In this document: piece by piece, positions 1 to 6,778 of the stretch
How the letters are laid out: every line of letters begins with the position of its first letter
Numbering within the stretch: the stretch's first letter is position 1
Source: JAAETI01 sp965368515
GTDB lineage: Bacteria; Actinomycetota; Acidimicrobiia; Spongiisociales; UBA5794
Assembly: GCA_965368515.1 (NCBI GenBank)
Contig: CBDUNF010000088.1
Span: 1 to 13,392 of the forward strand
DNA length: 13,392 nt
Reading direction: 5' to 3'
The notes under the pieces: generated by a model
Seen by the model: the letters and a program-made list of their open reading frames with translations, nothing else
Databases searched by the model: none
Told to the model about the DNA's origin: nothing
Made by a program: the position numbers and the translations under genes

Positions 1-1925
1 ATCCGTCGGGGACGATGTCGCAGGACATGCTGGACGATGTTGAAGCTCTTATCGCCACCTACAAGCCCGACCATATCTTCACGCACAGTCGATGGGACCG
101 CCACCAGGATCACCGGACCGCCTACTACACGCTGGTCGATGCGGTGCAACTGGTCCAAGATTCGGATCCGTCCTACGACCCGTACATCCACACCGCGATG
201 GTCCATGTGCCGGACTATCCCGATTGCATACCTTCAGACAACGGCGACTGCGAATGGAACCAGTGGCCGGCGTTGCCCGATCCTTCGACCTACGTCAACG
301 AATACGGCGATCTCGGTCGAGACACCGACGACGAGTTGGTGTGGGATCAGCGGGAGAGCTTCGAGGTTCCCGCCTCGATGCAGAACAGCTATTTCTCGGG
401 TAACAACGAGAAAGCCGACGCTATCGAGGCGCACGCCAGCCAGGTGGCAGATGGAGGATTCTTCATTCGACGCTTTGCTCACAAGGACGAGGTCTTTTGG
501 GTAGAGAAGCTTGGCTTTGCGGAGGGCCGACCCGACACCTTCGCCGTCGAGCAAGGCGGTTCCTTCTCGGTCGGCGGTTCTGGTGTCCTCAGCAATGACG
601 TTCGCGGCATCGGGACGCCCTTCGGCAACGCGCCGGGCATGGATGTTGTCGCGCTCGGTCCGATGGCCGCGGAACTAGTGAGTGGTCCCAGCCATGATGC
701 CTCCTTCTCTCTCAACGGCGATGGGTCGTTCAGCTACACCCACGACGGCACAGAAACATCGTCGGATTCATTCACCTATAGACCCTCGCAGGGATCGAAC
801 GACGGGTCGACCACGACGGTGACTATCACCATCAGCTCGGTCAACGACGCTCCCACGGCAGTTGCCGATGGCTACCAGGTCGCCAACGGGGCGACGCTGA
901 ACATTGCTGCCGACGGCGTACTCGGCAACGACACCGATCCAGAAAACGACTCGTTGTCTGCGGTCCTTGTTTCGGGTCCAGCACACGACAGTTCGTTCTC
1001 ACTTGCGCCGGATGGGTCGTTCACATACGCCCACGACGGCTCGCTAACCACCAGTGATTCGTTCACCTACAAGGCCAATGACGGCCAATACGACTCGAAC
1101 ACTGCCACCGTGTCGCTGGCCATTACCGACGCGACCGGGGACCTGGTGGTAGATGTCTCCGGGCCTACTACCGGAGCTACCGCAACGGGCAATACCTTCA
1201 CTGCCGCAGTTTCCGGCGGTAACGGCAATCGCTCCTACGCATGGCGTGCACTGTCGTCCGGTGTTCTTGCCGGTTCCGGGACCGACCCAACCTTTGTGTT
1301 CTCGGACAACGATGCGGGAACGTACGTTATCGAGCTCACAGTGACGGATTCCACCGGATCGGCTGTCGACTCGCAGGACCTCAAGCTGCTCGGCGACATC
1401 GCCGGCTCGCCTTTCCTCGGTGACATCGTGTGGCTTGCGGACGAGGGGATCACCAAGGGCTGCAACCCGCCGACCAACGACCTGTTCTGTCCCAACGATC
1501 GGGTGACCCGTGGACAGATGGCGGCGTTCCTGGTCCGATTCCTCGGGCTCACCGACATCGATCCTCAGGTCTCATTCGATGACATCGGTGGCTCGGTCTT
1601 CGAGACCAATATCCTCAAGCTGGCGACTGCCGGGATTACGAAAGGCTGCAACCCCGGTGAGGGAAACACCAACTTCTGCCCCAACGACTACGTGACTCGT
1701 GGGCAGATGGCGGCGTTCCTGGTGCGAGCGTTCAACCTCACCGACGATGGTGGCGGCGACCTGTTTACCGACGATGACGGATCGGTCTTCGAGTCCAACA
1801 TCGACAAGATGGCTACCGCTGGAATCACCAAAGGCTGCAACGCTGAGCAGGGTCTCTACTGCCCGAACGGATTTGTGACTCGTGGGCAGATGGCAGCGTT
1901 TCTCCACCGCGCCGATGGGCTGTAG
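1..1925 (+). CDS. PIG-L-type deacetylase fused to cadherin-like, PKD-like and three SLH repeats (5' partial)
   Basis: The frame is open to the left edge (first full codon at 3), so the N-terminus, including the usual first zinc motif (AHPDDE type), lies outside the window. Residues are numbered from the Met at 15. Residues 1-168 match the C-terminal half of PIG-L/LmbE zinc-dependent N-deacetylases: H30-x-D32-H33 is the second metal motif, and a K...H-x-SQ motif follows near residues 133-143. This family removes acetyl groups from GlcNAc-type sugars. Two cadherin-like/tandem-95 domains follow (about 172-275 and 276-372; NDAP linker, GVLGNDTDP, DSFTYK), then a PKD-like domain (about 376-458) and three SLH repeats (about 460-636), each with a Cys pair. 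The layout indicates a secreted, wall-anchored enzyme. The paralogous SLH block in the next gene supports joint surface location. Fold and architecture are confident; the glycan substrate is unknown, and catalytic competence cannot be judged without the N-terminus. Confidence 0.88.
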   Translation, partial: PSGTMSQDMLDDVEALIATYKPDHIFTHSRWDRHQDHRTAYYTLVDAVQLVQDSDPSYDPYIHTAMVHVPDYPDCIPSDNGDCEWNQWPALPDPSTYVNEYGDLGRDTDDELVWDQRESFEVPASMQNSYFSGNNEKADAIEAHASQVADGGFFIRRFAHKDEVFWVEKLGFAEGRPDTFAVEQGGSFSVGGSGVLSNDVRGIGTPFGNAPGMDVVALGPMAAELVSGPSHDASFSLNGDGSFSYTHDGTETSSDSFTYRPSQGSNDGSTTTVTITISSVNDAPTAVADGYQVANGATLNIAADGVLGNDTDPENDSLSAVLVSGPAHDSSFSLAPDGSFTYAHDGSLTTSDSFTYKANDGQYDSNTATVSLAITDATGDLVVDVSGPTTGATATGNTFTAAVSGGNGNRSYAWRALSSGVLAGSGTDPTFVFSDNDAGTYVIELTVTDSTGSAVDSQDLKLLGDIAGSPFLGDIVWLADEGITKGCNPPTNDLFCPNDRVTRGQMAAFLVRFLGLTDIDPQVSFDDIGGSVFETNILKLATAGITKGCNPGEGNTNFCPNDYVTRGQMAAFLVRAFNLTDDGGGDLFTDDDGSVFESNIDKMATAGITKGCNAEQGLYCPNGFVTRGQMAAFLHRADGL

Positions 1926-2026
1926 GCCGCATCGCACCACCCCAAAACGGACCATGTCTGACCGGCGGGTAGTAGCGGCTCGAACACGCACCGTGGCCGG
2001 TGATATGCTGCCAGCGGTGGGCTAGG

Positions 2027-2045
2027 TGAGTGGCCTCAACACTCA
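2027..2045 (+). other. Small inverted repeat between the two surface-protein genes
   Basis: TGAGTG (2027-2032) and CACTCA (2040-2045) form a perfect 6-bp stem around a 7-nt loop, about 100 nt after the stop codon of the PIG-L fusion gene. The sequence after it is AT-rich but has no real T run. It could be a weak terminator for the upstream gene or an element linked to the candidate promoter just downstream. It could also be chance, because the stem is short and only moderately GC-rich. Confidence 0.25.
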
Positions 2046-2051
2046 TTAATC

Positions 2052-2080
2052 TTGTTCTGCCGGTAGGAATGTTTTGTAGT
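2052..2080 (+). promoter_or_regulatory. Candidate -35/-10 promoter for the beta-propeller SLH protein
   Basis: TTGTTC at 2052-2057 and TGTAGT at 2075-2080 are separated by exactly 17 nt. They match the housekeeping consensus at 3/6 and 4/6 positions. Transcription would begin near 2087, leaving a short leader that contains the Shine-Dalgarno AAGGGA (2091-2096). The spacing is right but the hexamers are weak. Actinobacterial promoters are often degenerate, so this is only a candidate. Confidence 0.28.
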
Positions 2081-2102
2081 CGACGATTGAAAGGGATCAA
2101 TC

Positions 2103-4712
2103 ATGGCTCTTGTTGGCGTCAATGTACGCCGAACTATCGGGTTGCTCTTGTCAGTGGTGCTTCTGTTTGGAGCGACCACTGTGATTGCGTCTCATAGCGC
2201 GGATGCCGCCTATCCAGGCGGCAACGAATGGATAGTCTTTATGGACGGCGATGCGCCGAGCCACATCTGGGCGATCCGCTCAGATGGGTCAGACCTGACC
2301 AAGTTGACAGACACGCTCAACTTTGACTCGGATCCGGCGTTCTCAGCAGACGGAACGAAGGTTGCCTTTGCTCGCTCCGAGAGCAACGTCTCGTCGATCT
2401 ACGTAGCCGACTTTCTCAACGGGGATACGGCTAGCCCCTCATTAGGGACTCCGCTGCAGGTTTCGAATGGCCCAATTGACGGATCGCCGTCGTTCTCGCC
2501 GGACGGAACCCAGGTGGTCTACCACAGCCGCGAGGTCACCGTGATCTCCACGGGAAGCGCAACTGCTGATAACCCGGCCGGCACGCTGCTGACCGATACC
2601 GCGGCGGACTTCGTGACGGACGGTGTTATTTCCGGAGATACGGTGCGGAACACCACCGATGGTTCGTCTGCCATAGTCACCGGCCGCACCGCCAACACTG
2701 TTGCGATGTCCGGTGGTTTGGCGAACGGCTCAGACGATGAGTGGGCCGAGTTTGACAACTACAGCATCGAGCGACGCTTCCGCCAGATCCGGGTGTCCCC
2801 AACGGATGGTTCGAGTCTGCCGGGCACATTGCTGAGCCCGTCGGGTTCAGAGCTGCTCTATTCAGACGCCGAGCCGGTGTGGTCGCCCAATGGCCAACAG
2901 ATTGCGTTCACCTCAACGCAGATTGCGGCTAACTCAGACATCTATGTGATGGATGCCAACGGCAGCAATCGCACCAACCTCACGACAGCAGGGACTCTCG
3001 ACAACGTCGCTAGCCACCCCGCATGGGCGCCGGATGGCGGCCGCATTGCGTTCCAGACTGCCGAGGAGGCCGGTGAGCCGTCAGCTCCTAGCCAGAACAT
3101 CTGGACCATCACCGCTGCAGGGACATCACCAGTAATGGTGACGAGCAGTGACGATGAGGAAGTCGAGCCGGCCTGGTCGCCCGATGGATCGCTGATTGCG
3201 TTCCGTAACTTCGACCAGGGCAACAAGCTATACGTCATCGCATCCGACGGCACGGGCTTGGCAGCGCGTGTTGGCTCGGCAGCGACTCCTGCCGACAATC
3301 AGAAGCCGGACTGGCAGCCAGTCCTGGCCGGCGTCGCCGATGCCGACTCAGTGGATGAGGGCGGGACAGTCAATGTCGACGTGCTTGCGAACGACCTAGT
3401 GCTTGCGACGGCAGCAGCCGGGGGAGCCGCCGATACGTCGGCAACCCTCGTGACCGAGCCGACTCGCGGTACGGCCACCCGCCAAGGCGACGGCAGCTTC
3501 ACCTATGAGCACACCGGTCCCGAGATCGGCAGCTCGGCGGTGACCGACACCTTCGTGTACACCGTTACTCAGGGTTCGTTCTCCTCAACAGCACTCGTCA
3601 CGATCACAGTCAACCCGGTTGACAATGATCCAGTGGCAGTTGCCGATGAGTACTTCGTCGATCACGGAGCAACACTGAATGTTGCGGCACCCGGTGTTCT
3701 GGACAACGACAGCGATCCCGAAGGCGAAGGCCTGAGTGCAACGCGGGTCGGTGACGTGAGCAATGGCACGCTGTCACTGGCAGCGAACGGGTCGTTCGTC
3801 TACACCCACGATGGTGTCGGCACGGCCGCAGTCACAGACACGTTCACATACACGGCTTCCGACGGAGCCAACGACTCGGCCGTCACCACCGTGACGATCA
3901 ACGTTGGCGCCGAGAACCCGGATCCGCCGTCGGTGGCAATCGAAGGTCCGTCGTTCGGCGCTCCGGGCGAAGAAGTGTCGTTCGGTTCCACAGTTACGGA
4001 TGGCTCAGGTCCGAAGACCTACGCATGGTCAATTAGCCAGAACGGCACTGAGATCACGACCGGTGTGCTGACAACCATCGACTTCACACCGACGACGACC
4101 GGTGCGTTCACAGTCGAGCTCACCGTTAGCGACAGCGCTGGCTCTGACACCGATACCGTCGACTTCACCGTCATGACGGACATCGCCGGCAACACCTTTG
4201 TTGCCGACATCGTCTGGCTTGCCAACGAAGGCATCACCAAGGGATGTAACCCACCTGCCAATGACGAGTACTGCCCGAACGATCGGGTGACTCGTGGCCA
4301 GATGGCTGCATTCCTGGTTCGGTTCCTCGGTCTGACTGACGGAGCTGGTGCCGATCTGTTCACTGATGATGATGGCTCGCTGTTCGAGACCAATATCGAC
4401 AAGCTTGCGACCGCTGGTATCACCCGTGGTTGTAACCCGCCGACAAACGACAACTTCTGTCCGAATGACTTTGTCACTCGGGGACAGATGGCAGCGTTCA
4501 TCGTTCGGGCCCTCAGTCTGACTGACGGAGCTGGTGACGATCTGTTCACCGATGACGATGGAACCGTTTTCGAGAACAACATCGACATCCTTGCGACCGC
4601 CGGCATCACGCGTGGTTGTAACCCGCCGACGAACGATCTGTTCTGTCCGAATGACTTTGTCACTCGGGGACAGATGGCGGCGTTCCTCCACAGGGCCGAC
4701 GCTCTCAAGTAG
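2103..4712 (+). CDS. Secreted TolB-like beta-propeller / cadherin-like / PKD / SLH surface protein
   Basis: 869 residues. The ATG follows AAGGGA at a 6-nt spacing. Residues 1-35 are a classical signal peptide (RR at 9-10, hydrophobic core, cleavage after SADA). Residues about 40-405 hold PD40/TolB-type propeller blades, with repeated FSxDGTKVAF, FSPDGTQVVY, WSPNGQQIAF, WAPDGGRIAF and WSPDGSLIAF strands. Two cadherin-like/tandem-95 domains (about 408-505 and 506-602), a PKD-like domain (about 610-692) and three SLH repeats (about 695-869) follow. Residues about 144-222 interrupt the propeller with a module that does not look like a blade. The protein is expected outside the membrane, held on the wall through SLH. 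No enzymatic motif is visible; a binding, scaffold or adhesion role is inferred. Its SLH block is paralogous to that of the upstream gene. A strong hairpin follows the stop codon. Confidence 0.9.
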   Translation: MALVGVNVRRTIGLLLSVVLLFGATTVIASHSADAAYPGGNEWIVFMDGDAPSHIWAIRSDGSDLTKLTDTLNFDSDPAFSADGTKVAFARSESNVSSIYVADFLNGDTASPSLGTPLQVSNGPIDGSPSFSPDGTQVVYHSREVTVISTGSATADNPAGTLLTDTAADFVTDGVISGDTVRNTTDGSSAIVTGRTANTVAMSGGLANGSDDEWAEFDNYSIERRFRQIRVSPTDGSSLPGTLLSPSGSELLYSDAEPVWSPNGQQIAFTSTQIAANSDIYVMDANGSNRTNLTTAGTLDNVASHPAWAPDGGRIAFQTAEEAGEPSAPSQNIWTITAAGTSPVMVTSSDDEEVEPAWSPDGSLIAFRNFDQGNKLYVIASDGTGLAARVGSAATPADNQKPDWQPVLAGVADADSVDEGGTVNVDVLANDLVLATAAAGGAADTSATLVTEPTRGTATRQGDGSFTYEHTGPEIGSSAVTDTFVYTVTQGSFSSTALVTITVNPVDNDPVAVADEYFVDHGATLNVAAPGVLDNDSDPEGEGLSATRVGDVSNGTLSLAANGSFVYTHDGVGTAAVTDTFTYTASDGANDSAVTTVTINVGAENPDPPSVAIEGPSFGAPGEEVSFGSTVTDGSGPKTYAWSISQNGTEITTGVLTTIDFTPTTTGAFTVELTVSDSAGSDTDTVDFTVMTDIAGNTFVADIVWLANEGITKGCNPPANDEYCPNDRVTRGQMAAFLVRFLGLTDGAGADLFTDDDGSLFETNIDKLATAGITRGCNPPTNDNFCPNDFVTRGQMAAFIVRALSLTDGAGDDLFTDDDGTVFENNIDILATAGITRGCNPPTNDLFCPNDFVTRGQMAAFLHRADALK
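2532..2768 (+). other. Inserted module inside the beta-propeller (protein residues ~144-222)
   Basis: Between the second propeller strand motif (FSPDGTQVVYHSR) and the resumed propeller sequence (RRFRQIRVSPTDG) lie about 80 residues with a different character. They include GTLLTDTAADFVTDGV, a SGDTVRNTTDGSSAIV stretch and a closing EFDNYSIE. From memory, similar 'D-x-VxNxTDGSSAxV' segments recur in bacterial and phage structural proteins, suggesting a small all-beta module. I cannot confirm this without a profile search. Confidence 0.45.
4330..4701 (+). repeat. Two 186-nt tandem SLH-coding units, near-identical in parts
   Basis: Units 4330-4515 and 4516-4701 encode the second and third SLH segments of the beta-propeller protein with an exact 186-nt (62-codon) period. 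A 38-nt block at 4455-4492 recurs without change at 4641-4678, and a 21-nt block at 4330-4350 recurs at 4516-4536. Third codon positions are identical in these blocks. That contrasts with the diverged SLH repeats of the upstream gene and points to recent duplication or gene conversion. Confidence 0.85.
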
Positions 4713-4731
4713 ACAAATCAATGACTAGCGT

Positions 4732-4763
4732 CTGGCGGGCTCCGGGTTTCCGGAGCCCGCCAG
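4732..4763 (+). terminator. Perfect 14-bp GC-rich hairpin, probable terminator without U-tract
   Basis: The left arm CTGGCGGGCTCCGG (4732-4745) pairs perfectly with CCGGAGCCCGCCAG (4750-4763) around a GTTT loop, 20 nt after the stop codon of the beta-propeller gene. No T run follows, so it resembles the U-less hairpins often proposed for actinobacteria. The epimerase start is only 33 nt beyond the hairpin. That leaves little room for a separate promoter, so it could instead act as a partial terminator or a 3'-end stabiliser within a shared transcript. Confidence 0.65.
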
Positions 4764-4796
4764 CTCGTAAGCGGGGAGAACGATGAGGGGGACAAC

Positions 4797-5732
4797 ATGA
4801 GATTGCTCGTGACCGGCGGTGCCGGCTTTATTGGGTCGCATCTGTCACGCGCCTTGGTTGAACAGGGCCACACAGTGCGGATCGTCGATGACCTGTCGAC
4901 CGGGTTCCGCCACAATCTCGATTCAATCGCGGCAGACATCGAGTTCGTCGAGGCTGACCTACGGGACGTCGACGCAATGGTGGCGGTCACTAAGGGTGTG
5001 AACGCCGTGTTCCATCTCGCCGCGATGGGCAGCGTTCCACGATCTCTGCGGGACCCGCGCACAACGTTTGATATCAACGTCACGGGGACTCTCAATGTTC
5101 TCGAAGGCGTACGGCAGAATGACGTCGAGACGATCATCTATGCATCGTCGTCCAGCATCTACGGCGATTCTGCCGCCGAATTCAAGAGCGAGGAGCAGCC
5201 GTTCAATCCGATCTCGCCTTACGGAGCTTCAAAGGCATCGGCCGAGTTGAACGTGCTGGCGTTCGGACGTGCGTTTGGGTTCAACGCCCTTGCCCTTCGC
5301 TACTTCAACGTCTTTGGCCCACAGCAGAATCCCGAGGGGACCTACGCTGCTGTGATCCCGGTCTTCATCACCAATGCCCTACGGCGCCAACCGTGGACCA
5401 TCAACGGCGACGGTGCGCACTCCAGAGATTTCACATACGTCGCCAACGTTGTCGATGCGAACCTCAAGGCGCTGGCCACCGCCCCGAACGTTGATCCAAT
5501 CGCGATGAATGTCGCCTGCGGCGGGTCCATCAGCCTTCTAGAACTCAGCGACGCGATCCGTGAGTTCAGCGATGCGATGGATGTTGCACCCATCCATGGA
5601 CCGGCACGGGCGGGTGACATTGTTCGTTCCCGAGCGGCCATCGATCTTGCTGCGGCGACCCTCGACTACAAGGTGATCGTCGATTGGCGCGACGGCCTGC
5701 GTCAGACAGTTGACTGGTACGCAAAGCAGTAG
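4797..5732 (+). CDS. UDP-N-acetylhexosamine 4-epimerase-like SDR (WbpP/TviC-like)
   Basis: 311-residue extended short-chain dehydrogenase. The Rossmann motif GGAGFIG is at 7-13, an acidic pair D31-D32 favours NAD, and the catalytic set is SSSS (117-120) with Y142-x3-K146. The stretch HLAAMGSVPRS (73-83), RYFNVFGPQQNPEGTYAAVI (168-187) and INGDGAHSRDFTYV (202-215) resembles what I recall of Pseudomonas WbpP and Salmonella TviC. Those enzymes interconvert UDP-GlcNAc/UDP-GalNAc or their uronic acids at C4. The enzyme is cytoplasmic and would supply a nucleotide sugar for surface-glycan synthesis. The start is set by GAGGGGG (4785-4791), 5 nt before the ATG. It lies downstream of the SLH gene and converges with the glycan operon. 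The epimerase call is strong; preference for acetylated sugars is inferred from the WbpP resemblance, and UDP-glucose 4-epimerase activity remains possible. Confidence 0.87.
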   Translation: MRLLVTGGAGFIGSHLSRALVEQGHTVRIVDDLSTGFRHNLDSIAADIEFVEADLRDVDAMVAVTKGVNAVFHLAAMGSVPRSLRDPRTTFDINVTGTLNVLEGVRQNDVETIIYASSSSIYGDSAAEFKSEEQPFNPISPYGASKASAELNVLAFGRAFGFNALALRYFNVFGPQQNPEGTYAAVIPVFITNALRRQPWTINGDGAHSRDFTYVANVVDANLKALATAPNVDPIAMNVACGGSISLLELSDAIREFSDAMDVAPIHGPARAGDIVRSRAAIDLAAATLDYKVIVDWRDGLRQTVDWYAKQ

Positions 5733-5749
5733 CATCTCGGGGCTCGGCG

Positions 5750-6766
5750 TCAGTTGTTATTCAGGTCGGCACGAGCTTGGCGCGCCTCGCTTGACAACCG
5801 TTGGTCCCAAGCGCGCCGAAGCACATGAGTTGGTCCCAAAAGGCCCGCGACTGCGAGATAAATGCCAGTCTTGACTTTGTGTCCCTGACCGAAGGCGAGG
5901 CCGGCTTGCCGATAGAAGTACTGCACGTAGTCATCTCGCCAGATCCCGAGTCGTTGCCACCACGGGGAGCGGCGCTCCGCATCGACGTACTCTTCACGGG
6001 TTGGCAACACCTTGCCTTCCATCCGAGCCTTGCGACGCGCGGCAAGGAACCGGTGAGTGCGGCGGCCTTCACGGAATCGCTGCATCACGACACTGGTCGA
6101 GTGAATCCGGTACAGCAACAGAGCTTCTGGTATCGCCACGATCGCTCCGTGTTCGGCCATTCGATCGCAGAACTCAATGTCCCCGGCCGCCCGCAAGCTG
6201 GAGTCAAACCCACCGACCTTTTCGAAGAGACGTTTTGTGTACATGGCAGTTCCTCCGAACACCATCGTGGGCTCGCCACGTCGGCGCAGGTCCTCGAACT
6301 CGGCTATTGACGTAGGGCCGGTGCGGGACAGGCTGAGGATCTCGTCGTCCTCGTTGATGTGGGAGGCGAACGAGCCCACGACCGCGATCTCAGGGTGGCT
6401 TTGCAGCATCTCGATCTCGCGTTCCATCCGGTGTGGCACCGAAACATCATCCGAGTCCATGCCGGCAACGATCGGAGCCCGGGCTAGTTCAATTGCGCGA
6501 TTGATGGTTGCGGCAGGCCCGGAGTTCTGTTCGTTGCGAGCCACAATCACGCGACTATCTCGGCTGGCGATATCACTAATGATGTCCCAGGTCGAGTCGG
6601 TTGAGCAGTCGTCGACGATGATCAGCTCGAGGTCGGCCAGGGTCTGGGTAAGGATGCTCTCTATGGCTCGCTCGATGTAACGCTCTGCGTTGTATGCGGG
6701 CATGACGACGCTGAGCGCCGGAGAAGTTTGGGGAGGAAGGGCGGACGTTGATTCTGACGGGGTCAT
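5750..6766 (-). CDS. Family 2 (GT-A) glycosyltransferase
   Basis: 338 residues, last gene of the minus-strand operon. The N-terminal domain is typical GT2: LSVVMPAYNAERYIERAI (18-35), VDDCSTDST (51-59) with the nucleotide-binding D52-D53, and the metal-binding DxD at D104-S-D106 (GMDSDDVS). An acidic acceptor-side motif GGFD...GDIEFCD (186-201) supplies the likely catalytic base. The C-terminal ~110 residues are basic and aromatic, with a mildly hydrophobic stretch (about 295-312, GIYLAVAGLLG) that could associate with the membrane. It probably adds one sugar to a lipid-linked oligosaccharide on the cytoplasmic face. The ATG lies 12 nt after the flippase stop, with a weak GAAG-type ribosome site, as expected for a downstream operon gene. 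Donor and linkage cannot be told from the sequence. Confidence 0.9.
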   Translation of the reverse strand: MTPSESTSALPPQTSPALSVVMPAYNAERYIERAIESILTQTLADLELIIVDDCSTDSTWDIISDIASRDSRVIVARNEQNSGPAATINRAIELARAPIVAGMDSDDVSVPHRMEREIEMLQSHPEIAVVGSFASHINEDDEILSLSRTGPTSIAEFEDLRRRGEPTMVFGGTAMYTKRLFEKVGGFDSSLRAAGDIEFCDRMAEHGAIVAIPEALLLYRIHSTSVVMQRFREGRRTHRFLAARRKARMEGKVLPTREEYVDAERRSPWWQRLGIWRDDYVQYFYRQAGLAFGQGHKVKTGIYLAVAGLLGPTHVLRRAWDQRLSSEARQARADLNNN

Positions 6767-6778
6767 TGGAACTTCAAT

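Noticed and set aside
4019..4721. Two overlapping ~230-residue open frames on the minus strand opposite the SLH block.
   Set aside because: They mirror the repeated, GC-biased SLH coding sequence of the plus-strand gene, show the same repeat period, and have no recognisable domain or ribosome site.
5733..5749. Possible bidirectional terminator between the convergent epimerase and GT2 genes.
   Set aside because: The gap is only 17 nt and I could not find a paired stem in it or across its edges.
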